Below the pieces are notes generated by a model. The model saw nothing but the letters and a program-made list of their open reading frames with translations, searched no databases and was not told where the DNA came from. A stretch of 64,000 nucleotides of DNA from Prosapia bicincta (lineage: Eukaryota; Arthropoda; Insecta; Hemiptera; Cercopidae), in the NCBI GenBank assembly GCA_036971475.1, contig JBAIZL010000002.1, forward strand, positions 348,689,082 through 348,753,081, in the 5' to 3' direction. Of this stretch, positions 1 through 12,939 are shown piece after piece. The position numbers and the translations under genes were made by a program. How positions within the stretch are numbered: position 1 is the first letter of the stretch; each line of letters begins with the position of its first letter.

Positions 1-285
1 AAATATGTTTCTTCATAAGTGTAGACATACTTTGATAACGAACCTTCTCATGTGAACAATCATTACCCCCTCCCCGATGATGACGTGAATATCATGCCCG
101 GTTATATTCAAACACCGTAATACGACCTTCTTATGTAGCCGTTACTATTTCTTCTCAGTCCGTTACCAAAAAGATTACAAAGTTTGATAATATTCAAAAC
201 TTACGCTTTGTTGTAACTGGTAGACAATGCCTCAGTACTCGGTACAGAAGGATTACGAGGTAAACTATCATTCCCTAAAAATTTT

Positions 286-1320
286 GATGCAAAGCCATTG
301 TTATGTTCGACAATTTTCCTACCTTCTAAAGGTAACCATTAAAGCTGCCTTATGTCAATGGTGTAGAACAGATCTAGTCCAGATAACGACTGTGCCCACC
401 TGGTACAAACGTTCCTCAGCCTTTGGCTGAAAAGCGATTGTTATGTTCGACAATATTCATACCTTCTCATGTAACCATTAAAGCTGCCTTATGTCAAAGG
501 TGTAGAACAGATCTAGTCCAGGTAACGACTGTGCCCAACTGGTATAAACGTTCCTCAGCCTTTGGCTGAAAAGCCATTGTTATGTTCGACAATATTCATA
601 CCTTCTCATGAAACCATTAAAGCTGCCTTATGTCAATGGTGTAGAATAGATCTAGTTCGGTAACGACTGTGCCCACCTGGTATAAACGTTCCTCAGCCTT
701 TGACTGAAAAGCCATTGTTATGTTCGACAATATTCAGACCTTCTCATGAAACCATTAAAGCTGCCTTATGTCAATGGTGTAAATCAGATCTAGTCCAGGT
801 AACGACTGTGCCCACCTGGTATAAACGTTCCTCAGTCTTTGGCTGAAAAGTCATTGTTATGTTCGACAATAATCATACATTGTCATGTTACCGTTAAAGC
901 TGCCTTGTCTCCCTGGTATATAATAGTCCTAAGTCAGGGGACGAAGGTGCCCTCTTGAAATAAACGTTTCTCAAGCTATGACATAAATACCATTTTTATA
1001 TTCGTCAATATCCATACCTTGTTATGTAACCGTTAAAGCTGCCTTGTCTCCCTGGTATATAATAGTACTAAGTCAGGGGACGAAGGTGCCCTCTTGAAAT
1101 AAACGTTTCTCAAGCTATGACATAAATACCATTTTTATATTCGTCAATATCCATACCTTGTTATGTAACCGTTGAAACTGCCTTGTCTCCCTGGTATATA
1201 ATAGTACTAAGTCAAGGGACGAAGATGCCCTCATGAAATAAACGTTTCTCAAGCTATGACATAAATGACATTTTTATATTCGGTAATATCCATACCTTGT
1301 TATGTAACCGTTGAAACTGC
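286..1320. repeat. Satellite blocks I and II (139-bp monomer)
   Basis: Block I (286 to about 850) has four well-matched units carrying the word TTATGTTCGACAATATTC. Block II (about 851-1320) keeps the 139-bp spacing but has a different consensus, carrying TGCCTTGTCTCCCTGGTA. The change-over falls inside one unit, at about 850-900. Confidence 0.9.
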
Positions 1321-1379
1321 CTTATGGGCGAAATAATTTTTGTCGGTCTTTACCTAATGTTCCCTATACAACCTAAGTA

Positions 1380-4300
1380 GTCTAGCCATTATATCTGCCT
1401 TTAGCTACAATGTCATTATTATATTCGGCAATAAAGAAATATTTTGATGTAATTTTTGAACCGCCTAATGTCAACGGTAGAGAGCAAGTCCAAGTCAGAC
1501 AACGCCATATTCTTGTGGTGCAAATGTTATAGCTGCTTCATGTCCCCGGTAGAGAGTAGGTCTAAGACAGAAAACGCCATATCCTACGTGAACTAACATT
1601 TTCTTTGTCTTTAGCTACAGCGTCATTGTTATACATTTTAATAATCATTACTTGTGGTGCAAATGTTATAGCTGCTTCATGTCCCCGGTAGAGAGTAGGT
1701 CTAAATCAGACAATGCCATTTCCTAAATGAACTAACATTTTCTCTGTCTTAACCTACTGCGTCATTGTTATAAATTGTAATAATCATTACTTGTGGTGCA
1801 AATGTTATAGCTGCTTCATGTCCCCGGTAGAGAGTAGGTCTAAGTTAGACAACGCCATTTTCTACGTAAACTAACATTTTCTCGGTCTTTAGCTACAGCG
1901 TTATTTTATATAAATTTTAATAATCATTACTTGTGGTGCAAATGTTATAGCTGCTTCATGTCACCGGTAGAGAGTAGGTCTAAATCAGAAAGGGTTTGCA
2001 ACCTCTATCTTTACCTACTGCGTTTTTGTTATAAATTAAATAATCATTACGTGTGGTGCAAATATTATAGCTGCTTTATGTCCCCAGTAGAGAGTAGGTC
2101 CAAGTCAGAAACTGCCATTTCCTACGTGAACTACCATGTTCTCTGTCTTTGGCTACAGCGTCATTGTTATAAATTGTACTAATCATTTTTTTGTGGTGCA
2201 AATGTTATAGCTGCTTCATGTCCCCGGTAGAGAGTAGGTCTAAGTTAGACAACGCCATTTTCTACGTGAACTAAAATTTTCTCTGTCTTTAGCTGCAGCG
2301 TCATCGTTTAAATTGTAATAACCTTTAGTTGTGGTGCAAATGTTATAGCTGCTCCATGTCCCCTGTAGATAGTAAGTCTAAGGCAGATAACGCCTTTTAC
2401 TACGTGAACTAACATTTACCCTATCTTTAGCTACAGCGTGATTGTTAAAAATTTTAATAATCATTACTTGTATTGCAAATGCTAGAATTGCTTCATGTCC
2501 CCGGTAGAGAGTAGGTCAAAGTCAGACAACGCAATTTTCTATGTGAACTAACAGTTTCTTTGTCCTTAGCTACAGCGGCGTTGTTATAAACTGTAATAAA
2601 CATTACTTGTGTTGCAAATGTTATAGCGGCTTCATGTCACCGGTAGAGAGTAGGACTAATTCAGACAGCGCCATTTCCAAGGTGAACGAATATTTTCTCT
2701 GTCTTTACCTACAGCGTTATTTTTATAAATTTTAATAATCATTACTTGTGGTGCAAATGTTATAGCTGCTTCATGTCCCCGGTAGAGAGTAGATCCTATT
2801 TAGACAATGCCATTTCCTACGTGAACTAATATTTTCTCTGTCTTTGGCTACAGCGTCATTGTTATAATTTGTAATAATCGTTTTTTGTGGTGCAAATGGT
2901 ATTGCTGCTTCATGTCCCCGGTAGAGAGTAGGACAAAGTCAGACAACGCCATCTCCTACTTGAACTAACATTTTCTCTGTCTTTAGCTACAGTGTCATTG
3001 TTATAAATTGTAATAATCATTACTTGTGGTGCAAATGCTGTAGCTGCTTCATGTCCTCCGTAGAGAAAAGGTCCAAGTAAGAAACTCCCATTACCTACGT
3101 GAATCAACATTTTCTCTGTTTTTGTCTACAACGTTATTGTTATAAATTGTAATAAGCATTTTTTGTGGTGCAAATGTTGCAGCTGCTTCATGTCCCCGGT
3201 AGAGAGTAGGTCTAATCTAGATAAAGCCATTTCCTACGTGAACTAACATTTTCTCTGTCTTTAGCTGCATCGTCATTGTTATAAATTGTAATAATCATTA
3301 CTTGTAATGCAAATGTTATATCTGCATCATGTTTCCGGTTGAGAGTAGGTCTAAGTCAGACAACGCCATTTCCTAGGTGAACTAATATTTTCTCTGTCAT
3401 TAGATACAGCGTTATTTTTATAAATTTTAATACCCATTACTTGTGTTGCAAATGGTATAGCTGCTTCATGTCACCGGTAGAGATTAGGTCTAAATCAGAA
3501 AGCGCCATTTCCTACGTGAACTAACATTTTCTTTATCTTTACCTACAGCGTCATTGTTATAAATTGTAATAATCATTACGTGTCTGGCAAATGTTATAGC
3601 TTCTTCATGTCCACGGTAGAGAGTAGGTCCAATTCAGAAACTGTCATTTCCTACGTGAATCAACATTTTCTCTATCTTTGGCTACAGCGTCATTATTATA
3701 AATTGTAATAATCGTTACTTGTAGTGCAAATGTTATAGCTGCTTCATGTCCCCGGCAGAGAGTAGGTCTAATTCATACAACGTCATTTCCTACGTGAACT
3801 AATATTTTCTCTGTCTTTAGCTATAGAGTTATTTTATGAGTTTTAATAATCATTACTTGTGGTGCAAATAATATAGCTGCTTCATGTCACCGGTAGAGAG
3901 TAAGTCTAAATCAGACAGCGCCATTTCCTAGGTGAACTAATATTTTCGCTGTCTTTAGCTACAGCGTTATTTTTAAAAATATTAATAATCATTTCTTGTG
4001 CTGCAAATATTATAGCTGCTTTATATCCCCGGTAGAGGGTAGATCCTATTCAGACAACGCCATTTCCTACGTGAACTGGCATTTTCTTTGTCTTTACCTA
4101 CTGCGTCATTGTTATAAATTGTAATAATCATTACGTGCAAATGTTATAGCTGCTTTATGTCCCCGGTAGAGAGTAGGTTCAATTCAGAAACTGCCATTTC
4201 CTACGTGAATCAACATTTTCTCTGTCTTTGGCTACAGCGTCATTGTTATAAATTGTAATAATAATTTTTTCTGGTGCAAATGTTATTGCTGCTTCATGTC

Positions 4301-4930
4301 CCCGGTAGAGAGTAGGTCCATGTCAGACAACGCCATTTCCTACATGAACTAACATTTTCCCTATCTTTACCTACTGCGTCATTGTTATAAATTGTAATAA
4401 TCATTAGGTGTGGTGCAAATGTTATAGCTGCTTCATGTCCCCGGTAGAGAGTAGGTCTACTTCAGAAACTGCCATTTCCTACGTGAACTAACACTTTCTC
4501 TTTCTTTGGCTACAGCGTCATAGTTATAAATTGTAATATTCAATACTTGTGGTACAAATATTGTAACTGTTTCATACCCCCGGTATAGAGTAGGTCTATG
4601 TCAGACAACGCCATTTCCTACGTGAACTAACAGTTTCTTTGTCTTTAGCTACAACGGCATTGTTATAAATTGTAATAATCATTACTTGTGTTGCAAATGG
4701 TATAGCTGCTTTATATCTCCGGTAGAGAGTAGTTCTAAATCAGACAACGTAATTTTCAACGTGAACTAATATTTTCTCTGTTTTTAGCTACAGCGTTTTT
4801 TTTATAAATTTTAATAATCAATACTTGTGGTGCAAATGTTATAGCTGCTTCATGTCACCGGTAGAGAGTAGGTCTAAATCAGACAGCGCCATTTCCTACG
4901 TGAACTAACATTTCCTCTGTCTTTATCTAC
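1380..4930. repeat. Satellite block III (139-bp monomer, ~25 copies)
   Basis: This is the most homogeneous part. Each unit carries GCAAATGTTATAGCTGCTTC, then CGGTAGAGAGTAGGTC and a TTTTCTCTGTCTTTAGCTAC segment. Single substitutions are scattered among the copies, with no clear higher-order period by eye. Confidence 0.9.
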
Positions 4931-5850
4931 AACGTCATTATTGTATTCGGTAATATAAAATCTTTTGATGTAAATTTAGAACCGCCTAATAACCTCTCGG
5001 TAGAGAGTACGTCCAAGTCAGACAACAACAGTTCCCACGTTAACTAATTCCTTTCCTGTCTTTAGCTACAAAGTAATTTTATTCGCTGCAATAATAAAAT
5101 CTTTTCATTTTGATTGAGAACCTCCATATGTTCCCGATAGTAGGTCTTTGGTTACGAAAATACCTACGTAAACAATCGTTTTGCCTGCCTTTATCTATAA
5201 CGCCATAATTGTATTCGGCAATATAAAATCTATTGATGTAAATTTAGAACCGCCTAATCACCTCTCGGTAGAGAGTACGTCCAAGTCAGACAACAACAGT
5301 TCCCACGTTTAATTCCTTCTCTACCTTTAGCTACAAAGTCATTATTGTATTCGGCAATATAAAATCTTTTGATGTAAATTTAGAACCGCCTAATGACCTC
5401 TCGGTAGAGAGTTGGTCCAAGTCAGATAACGACAGTTCCCACGTTAACTAATTCCTTCTCTGCTTTTAGCTACAAGTCATTTTATTCGCTGCAATAATAA
5501 AATCTTTTCATGTTGATTGAGAACCTCCTTATATCCCCGATAGTAGGTCTTTGGTTACGAAAATGCCTACGTAAACAAACGTTTTTCCTGTCTTTATCTA
5601 CAAAGTCCTTATTGTATTCGGCAATATAAAATCTTTTGATGTAATTTTATAACCGCCTAATGTCCTCCTGGTAGAGAGTACGTCCAAGTCAGATAACAAC
5701 AGTTCCCAGGTTAACTAATTCCTTCTCTACCTTTGGCTAAATAATAATTTTATCCTCTGCAATAATAAAATCTTTTCACCTGATCTCCCCGGTAAAGATT
5801 AGGTCTGTCATACAAAGCTATTTCCTACTAACATTTTCTCTGTTAGGCAT
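4930..5850. repeat. Satellite block IV, two monomer types interspersed
   Basis: Two related monomers (about 130-140 bp) alternate irregularly. Type A has GATGTAAATTTAGAACCGCC and type B has GAGAACCTCC followed by GATAGTAGGTC. The order seen is A-B-A-A-B-A, starting near 4936, 5066, 5195, 5335, 5475 and 5605. This looks like the start of a higher-order repeat or a recombination edge. The array ends at about 5850. Confidence 0.75.
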
Positions 5851-6121
5851 TTCAAGACAGGATCACATTTGCGGTACGTGTATCTCCATATCTACGTCGA
5901 ATAACTAAAGAAAAACGTGATATGGGTATAACGTTGTGGAGTATACGTGATTCTGGTATAGTCCTCACATCTCGCTTTGAAACCACCCACAATATTACGT
6001 ATTGAAGCTCGAGTATTGACAGGATCAGGATCAGTGCTTAATAGATACTAATATTCTGCTCCAATGAATAAAGATGTTAAGATAAATAGGTTAAGATTAG
6101 GTTCACGACCAGGTCTGCCAT

Positions 6122-6565
6122 TTACACTAGATAGAGGGTTGTCATTAGGTAGAGGATCGGCATGAGGTGAAGAGTAGAAGTTAGGTGGAGGATCGCCATA
6201 AGGAGAAACGCACTAGGAGGAGACTCGGTGTCACGTGAAATGTCGGAGATTCGAGGAGGTTCAGCACTACTCGGAGGATCACATGGTCCAAGTTTTCTGC
6301 GGCGTTTTTTATTCCTGCGTGGTCGATACCCAGTATCACTGTCTGATATTCGCTGTGGCTCCAACTTCGGGAAGGTAAGTCACATCTGCGTCTGCATAGT
6401 CCCCGAGTCCGTATATTTGACATGATTACCTTCTACTAAATATTCATTTTCACTATTATTTGGACACCTACTTGAGGTAGAAGCACGTTCAAAAAACTCC
6501 TAATCACTAGAATCTTCAAGATATTTTCTTATTAGAGTGTCTCTACGATTTTCCTCGTCAGCCAT
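6122..6565 (-). pseudogene. Decayed ORF, possibly the N-terminus of a DNA-transposon protein
   Basis: Reading the minus strand from the ATG at 6565, one frame runs to 6122 with only two stops (TAG at 6502-6500 and a TGA about 40 codons later). It begins MADEENRRDTLIRKYLEDSS, an acidic start typical of many transposases (piggyBac is one example). A strongly basic stretch RPRRNKKRRRK follows, which could be a nuclear localisation or DNA-binding tail. Beyond it, another frame is proline-rich (DPPPNFYSSPHADPLP). I do not recognise the family. The region between the satellite end (5850) and 6122 shows nothing else. Confidence 0.35.
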
Positions 6566-6718
6566 TATCTCGTCTCAATTATAAATCCAGCCTTAACATA
6601 CTCAAAAAACAAAACCACAAATAGTAACAAAACCTAAGCCTATGTGAGTAAAAATCTAAAAAATGTAAAGAATAGATAAATATAAAATCGTCACACGATC
6701 ACTTATGTACTGTCAAAA

Positions 6719-6860
6719 CGACGACGCGTGCTCCGTTTCACTTGGACGTAAGCGAACTTTAGCTGACATCGGGAACTGTAGATATGAATCTACTAGGAAG
6801 AAAGATGCGCGCGAATCACTCATTTGTCAGTTATAGCAATGTGAAACAGAGCGTCGTCAT
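6719..6860. repeat. Imperfect inverted repeat (~23-bp arms)
   Basis: The arm at 6719-6741, ending CCGTTTCAC, is matched in reverse complement by 6841-6860, beginning GTGAAACAG. The arms are separated by about 100 bp. It could be a terminal hairpin or the TIR of a short DNA transposon next to the decayed ORF at 6.1-6.6 kb. Confidence 0.4.
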
Positions 6861-6869
6861 ATTGACGAG

Positions 6870-7740
6870 GTATAAGTAATCTAGGGTTAATTATAACATC
6901 GTACAATCCTTTGACTGTAAAATTTTATTCAAAACTTTTTTATTTCTATTAGTAGTCTACTAATGTTAGTTTTTAGTACGAATTGACTAACCAAGGGTCA
7001 AGGTTTTCAAATGTTTATTTTTTTCTGTTTTTTTCAAAGCTGTCCGTTTTACACTGGAAATCCTATTAGATTTAAGCCACGCTCGATTTTACTTTGTCCA
7101 AATATCACTTGAGTTTTTTAAGGGACTGCTACGTTATCAGCAAATTCTGCTTGCACGTACAGAATGTCGGGGCCGGATTTCGATGGCGTCTGTCAGTCCG
7201 ACGATATTGAAGAAAGATGTGACAAACTGTCGGCTGCACTGTGTAAGCATATTTCTGTTTATAGTTTATTGAAGGCTGTCCAAACACTATATCAAACTTG
7301 TGTGAAATATATGCGTCACTTACGATTACATCATCGCGCTCGTGCGTGTCTATTAGCTGAAATATTTTAATCAAGTGAAACAATAAATTGTCTATTGTAC
7401 CCTACAGTCACAATATATTTTCTTGTAGAACTCGTTCCTTCTTATTTATACGTCTGCTTTGAATGCTTTCTGTTAAAGAAGAGGTTGTAAACTGACTTAA
7501 TTAAAATTTTAAATTTTATACAAATCAAATTTTTCTTCAAGTAAAATTTATATTTAGCAACGACTAAGTAGATATAATGCAATAAATGGTAGGTAATCGT
7601 GGAAAATTTGACACATTTATAACTTCCACGCCATTCGAAATTATTTTAACCCTAACAAAGTCTTAAATTTACTTAGGAACAGTAGGATCTAAGTTCTATA
7701 GTTAAGGCGAATTACCAACTTAGCTATTATCACCTACCTA
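6870..7740. other. No recognisable gene
   Basis: This is AT-rich unique DNA. Short overlapping ORFs on both strands at 7129-7383 have no family likeness, and I treat them as chance. Confidence 0.6.
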
Positions 7741-7753
7741 GGATTGTGTATAT

Positions 7754-8285
7754 GCCTATAGGTAGGATATAGGTAGGAACGTAAAAGCCATGGCAGAGGC
7801 TGTGGATGGATCATATCATCTTGTCAGCATAGTCGCGTATAGGCCTATAGGTATAATAAAGGTATGGACGTAAAAACCATGGCCGAGGCTGTGGACGGAT
7901 CATATCGTCCAGTGAGCATAGTTGCTTATATGCCTATAGGTAAAATAAAGGTAGGAACGTAAAAACCATGGCCGAGGCTGTGGTCGGATCATATTGTCCA
8001 GTGAGCATAGTCGCTTATAGGCCTATAGGTAGAATAAAGGTAGGGACGTAAAAACCATGGCCGAGGCTGTGGACGGATCATATCGTCCTGTGAGCATAGT
8101 TGCTTATAGGCCTATAGGTAGAATAAAGGTAGGGACGTAAAAATCATGGCCGAGGCTGTGGACGGATCATATCGTCCTGTGAGCATAGTCGCGTATAGGC
8201 CTATAGGTCGGATAAAGGTAGGAATGTAAAACCATGGCAGAGGCCGTGAACGGATCATGTCCTGCGCTCATAGTCGCCTTGTTCA
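7754..8285. repeat. Minisatellite, 89-bp period, 6 copies
   Basis: The word GCCTATAGGT recurs at 7754, 7843, 7932, 8021, 8110 and 8199, which is an exact 89-bp step each time. Each unit carries CCATGGCCGAGGCTGTGG and is markedly richer in G+C than its surroundings. The last copy is the most diverged. Confidence 0.93.
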
Positions 8286-8689
8286 AGTAGACCAACTCTC
8301 TATAGGGGTTGTAGGGACGTTTTTTAAAGATATGTATATATTTGATCTAAATGTATTTAAATTGTCGTTGGAAAGATGGTGGAGTTGTGTCATTATCTGA
8401 TACCGGATACATTTCAGGGCAGATTTCAGGAGACTTTTTTAACCAGAAGTTAAACTGGTCCCTTTAGCTTCACATTATCCAAGTTCCCCTGCGTAAAACA
8501 TTCATCACAACCCTCGGTAATCTGTAAGTAAGAATTTTAAAACATTTTCTATGGTGGTCAATCTTCATGTTAACGAAATAAATTAGTGCCACGATTTCCC
8601 TATTACTTACAGAACAAGTCACCTATTTAAAAAGTGGCCAAATCTCTGGAAGATCAAAACGGAACTGTTCCCTCTGACAGCTTTGAAAG

Positions 8690-9440
8690 GAATATCTCCA
8701 GCAAAGCGGTGGGTCCTTGGAGATACCGCTTGATTCCTTTTGAAATTAGAGAGCTAAATAGCAAGCTTCAAACTATGGTGGTCCACGAGGTTACCCTTGA
8801 TTCTTTTTGAAATTAGACAGCTAAATAGCAAGCTTTAAACTATGGGGGTCCATGGAGACACACCGGGATTCTTTTTGAAATTAGAGAGCTAAATAGCAAG
8901 CTTTAAACTATGGGAGTCCGTGGAGACACCCCTGGATTCTTTCTGAAATTAGAGAGCTAAATAGCAAGTTTTAAACTATAGGGGTCCATGGAGATACCCT
9001 GAATTCTTTTTTAAATTAGAGAGCTAAATAGCAATCTTTAAACTATGGGGGTTCACGAGGATACCATTGATTCTTTTTCAAATTAGAGAGCTAAATAGCA
9101 AGCTTTAAACTATGGGGGTTCATGGAGACACACCTGGATTTTTTTTGAAATTAGAGAGCTAAATAGCAAGCTTTAAACTATGGGAGTCCGTGGAGACACC
9201 CCTGGATTCTTTCTGAAATTAGAGAGCTAAATAGCAAGCTTTATACTATAGGAGTCCATGGAGATACACCTGGATTCTTTCTGAAATTAGAGAGCTAAAT
9301 AGCAAGCTTTAAGCTATAGGGGTCCATGGAGATACCCGGGATTCTTTTTGAAATTAGAGAGCTAAATAGCAAGCTTTAAACTATGGGGGTCCATGGAGAC
9401 ACACCTGGATTCTTTTTGAAGTTAGAGAATTAAAAATCAA
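8690..9440. repeat. Minisatellite, 67-68-bp period, ~11 copies
   Basis: The word CTAAATAGCAAGC recurs at 8754, 8821, 8889, 8957, 9024, 9091, 9159, 9227, 9295 and 9362, with a decayed last copy near 9430. Units contain GGGGGTCCATGGAGA. It lies about 400 bp after the 89-bp minisatellite and shares no sequence with it. Confidence 0.93.
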
Positions 9441-9444
9441 GGTT

Positions 9445-12400
9445 TGAAGTATGTTTAGTCGTTAGTAAAATAAACGCTATCACTGATCACACTCGATTTT
9501 AAAAAAACATTTTCAGTTAGGGGTGAGATAGGCAACCTACCAGAGCTGCTGCGGTTAGAATTAATCTTGGCATCATTGCCGTGGCAGTACTACGCGATAG
9601 TACAATAAAATGTACTAAGAATTTGTACTATCAAATCTGTAATACGAGACCTTCTAATTTTTAAAGCACTCACTATTTATCTGCTCTAAATATTTTAATA
9701 AATATTTAAAAAGTAGTACGTCAGTTACTATTCTACCAAAATGGGACAAATAAGGGTCCCCAGGGGATAGTCGGGACAACAGGACACATTTCTAGAAAGC
9801 GCGACTGTCCTGGACATCTGGACACATTACCTAAAGACTATGTTTTACTATCATTAGCTTTTTTTTAATAAAAAAAAGCATTTTCTCATGAAGACGCTGC
9901 ACTATACCGTCGGCCGAGTATAGCAACGACGCTACAGCGGCAACCATTTGCAGGGCTAATGTTAGCTGGAACCAGCTGGAGCACAATATTCCTTTATCTA
10001 GTTAAGTTTCACAGTTTTCACTCAGGATTCTAAACTACTCCATCGATTGACCTGAAATATGTGAAAGAACAAAGCTATATTATAGAGTCGATTTATTCTT
10101 TTACGCTAGGGGGTGAATTCCGCTCCTTCTCAAAGGCGAATATTGTTAAACTCAAAATAAATCCAGAATGAGAACTTCAATAGAAGCAAGAAATGCTGCA
10201 GAGGTTTTCAAGATTTTAATACTTTTCGAGTTATTCGCAAATTAAAATGTCGGTTTTTATCTAAATATGTATATTTTGATTTGTTTTAAATAACTTGAAA
10301 GCCTTATATTATATCAAAAAAATCATAAGAATAAAAAATGAATCTCTTGAAAAAAAATCGATTTTCTTTGTAAAAATTTCTGACGCAATACAAACCAAGT
10401 TACAACTTGACGAAAGAGACGTAGTATTTGCCTTAACCTGGAGTTTAACCATTCAGCATTAAATAATGTGAGAAAGGTAGATTTCTCGAAAAACTTCTAT
10501 TTATATTTTTGGAAGTACAGTACTTGAAATGGCCTTGAAAATCAATTTTGTTAAAAGTCGTAAGTGTTTAGCCTAACCTCTATTATAAAAGCTATATGGT
10601 CATTTTGCTTTCTAAGCGACAATCGGAAACGAAATTAACGGCTTCACTCCAAAAATAAAAATGAAAGGTAATTCATGTAAAGTTAACTTATATAGGTAAT
10701 TTAAAAACAATGTGTTCTCAATTTATATAATACATCGCGTGTCTGTCTGTTTACATATAGGTATATAAATTATTTATACAAATTAATATTTTAAAATTAA
10801 ATCATTATTGAATGTTATAATTTCAAGTTAATTATTTTAAATATATTAATAATATTAATTAAGTTGTCACACATAAAATGTGTATATAAAACTTGTATAT
10901 AATATATATACACAATTTTAATTCCCTGTACAATTAATTTAAAATTAATAAAAACTAAATAGTTACATTTTAATGTTTAAAATTAATAATCAAAGAATAA
11001 AATATTTCATAATTAGTTAAGTAAATAGTGTATTATAGACTATATTATATATGTATTATGTATTAGGAGTTATTGTTTTAGCAAATTAATTATTCAATGA
11101 TCGAATATTAAAAATAATTCTATAAAATCATTAATGGAATTATTGTATATTAATGACAACTTAAAAAAATAATTACAACGTGTATAGCACCGTATTAAAT
11201 TAAAATTTAATAAACAAAATCTGAATAAACAACTTGAAAATTCAAAAGCTTCTATTATGAACTGCACAGATCGGGAGGGGGGTGTGTGATAAAACGTTCA
11301 TTTAGTCGCCAGGACCCACCATGATAGGATGCGTAGTTTACGTGGCTCCTGCGGATCGGCACATGTCTTCCAGGCTTAAGTGAAGTGGCAGTTTCTTGGT
11401 AAGTTTACTTTATTTTGTCTTATAAGCAACGTTTCAATTATTGGTAAGTTATTAAATCTTGGTGTTAAATTTTAATTAAATAATTGTAAAAGAAGTGAAA
11501 TACCTTACATTTTTATTAGATACGGTTATATTTAAGTGATGTGGAAAAATTCTCTCAACTTCTTTAGCAGAACGTGCAAAATAGATGGTTAATTTTTTTT
11601 TTTAGAATTATAGTTTATAAACACTATGGTGAGGAAATCTGGTCTTTAAATTTCCAAAGCTTCCAAGTTGAAAATAGTTTAAACTTGTTAAAATTAGTAG
11701 TAAACGGTGTGTAAATGTTCAATGCAATATTTTCTGTTTTGTGTGTGTAATAGGATCTGAGGGAGAGTTTTCATTATTTGTTTCGTATCCTTGACAACTT
11801 CAGTTGCTTGGTATATTTTTTCCGCTAAAATCGAACACGTGGCAACTAAAAATAAATACCTAATTACTAAATATATTATTATAATATACTATAACTACCA
11901 TATATTTATTAATTATTCCCTCAATATATTGTGTAAGAACTTACAAAATATTAGTATATGAGTTCTATTACTATATTTATTTAGTACTTCTTTTGATAGA
12001 AATATATTGTTTACAATAATAGGCAAACTTGAAGGGGCAATGAGCCATCCATTTTCCAACTTGTTCCTTAAATAGTTTTAAACCCTGTTCAAGACTAAAA
12101 ATGATAGAAATTGAAAATAAAATATGAACACCTTAAATTTTTTAACAAGTAATTGTTTACCTACATACTTACTCAAAATTGATTAATATTATTTGATACT
12201 AATATATTTATTGTATGTCTTTTCAACTAAGAGGAAAAAACCTAAAACAAATAGTATATTGGTTTCACTACAGAATCTCCACTTCAATGTATAGTGAAAA
12301 CCTTTCCTGTTTTTTAAAACATTAAAATGATCAAGAAATATTTTACCTCCCTTAAGTGGAACTTGAAATTAAGATCTAGCAATTTCTTTGGCAGTTTTTG

Positions 12401-12630
12401 AATAGATTTTTTTCAGAGTACTTAGTAAATTGTCCTAATAGAATTTTGAAAATAGATTGAAGTTCTTTCTGAAATACTCTTCTGAAATCAATACTTACAA
12501 TACTATTCTGAAATATTCATATGTATTGTTATGTAGGTATTAGTTCTGTCCCATTTGCTCAATAAAAATTACAAAAGTGTTTCTTTTAGGCTTTAATTAT
12601 GCAACAATTATTTGTTATCTTAACAAATAT
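9445..12630. other. AT-rich stretch without a recognisable gene
   Basis: No ORF above background is seen. From 10.2 to 11.2 kb the sequence is very AT-rich. A GC-richer block at about 11265-11400 ends in TTGGTAAGT, a consensus-like splice donor, so a short non-coding exon on the plus strand is conceivable. There is no further support for it. Confidence 0.5.
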
Positions 12631-12636
12631 ACTTTC

Positions 12637-12715
12637 TTGAATTTTGTAGTCCATTACGTTCTGAGAAACTTATTTAATCACTTTTGCCTATAAAAGTGAT
12701 TAAAATATAGCTTAC
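12637..12715. repeat. Dispersed PLE-linked motif with hairpin
   Basis: It carries AATTTTGTAGTCCATTACGT, seen again near 38321, 42971, 45096 and 51640. Here it is followed by a perfect hairpin (AATCACTTTT ... AAAAGTGATT, 12676-12706). Confidence 0.7.
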
Positions 12716-12721
12716 TTTGTT

Positions 12722-12935
12722 TTATTCGGTCCTCAACATCATTCCACTTTTTGTATCATTGTAGACAGTTATAATTTTGGCTTTATATGCCTCATTATTT
12801 GTTGCTTCTAATTTATCATTAAAATACATTGTGCATAGTACAATTACATTTTTCTTAGTATTTTTTTGGGAGCATTTGGTTGTGCCCAAAAATACTTCAA
12901 GCTTCTTTTTTATGTTTATGTTCTGGAGGTAACTA
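12722..12935 (-). pseudogene. piggyBac-like transposase fragment
   Basis: The minus-strand frame ends KNVIVLCTMYFNDKLEATN, then KAKIITVYNDTKSGMMLRTE and a stop. This resembles the piggyBac segment in which a strand like KNVxLLSTMH is followed by KPxIIxFYNxTKGGVD, just before the last catalytic region. Upstream residues (LPPEHKHKKEA and SIFGHNQ in the neighbouring frame) resemble the preceding FLPxKxR...SSIFGF part, implying a frameshift. Only about 60 residues of the usual 550-600 remain, with no catalytic triad. The call rests on motif likeness alone. Confidence 0.45.
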
Positions 12936-12939
12936 TTAC

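Larger units (their letters stand above)
1..5850. repeat. Satellite array, ~139-bp monomer, about 42 copies in diverged blocks
   Basis: Landmark words recur at 138-140 bp steps through the whole block. One is found at 431, 570, 708 and 847, another at 901, 1040, 1179 and 1318, and a third at 1531, 1670, 1809 and 1949. The constant period across visibly different sequences shows one ancestral monomer that split into subfamilies. There is no open reading frame beyond chance length. The array is cut by the left window edge, and the first 285 bases are its most diverged part. Confidence 0.93.

Noticed and set aside
1..5850. CRISPR-like reading of the regular repeats
   Set aside because: Units are contiguous 139-bp monomers with no unique spacers, in a eukaryotic context.
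7129..7383. Overlapping ORFs of 68-84 residues on both strands
   Set aside because: No family likeness, no splice signals, and mutual overlap on opposite strands; chance frames.
11265..11410. Possible 5' exon ending in TTGGTAAGT
   Set aside because: Only a donor-like site and local GC content; no coding frame or partner exon was found.
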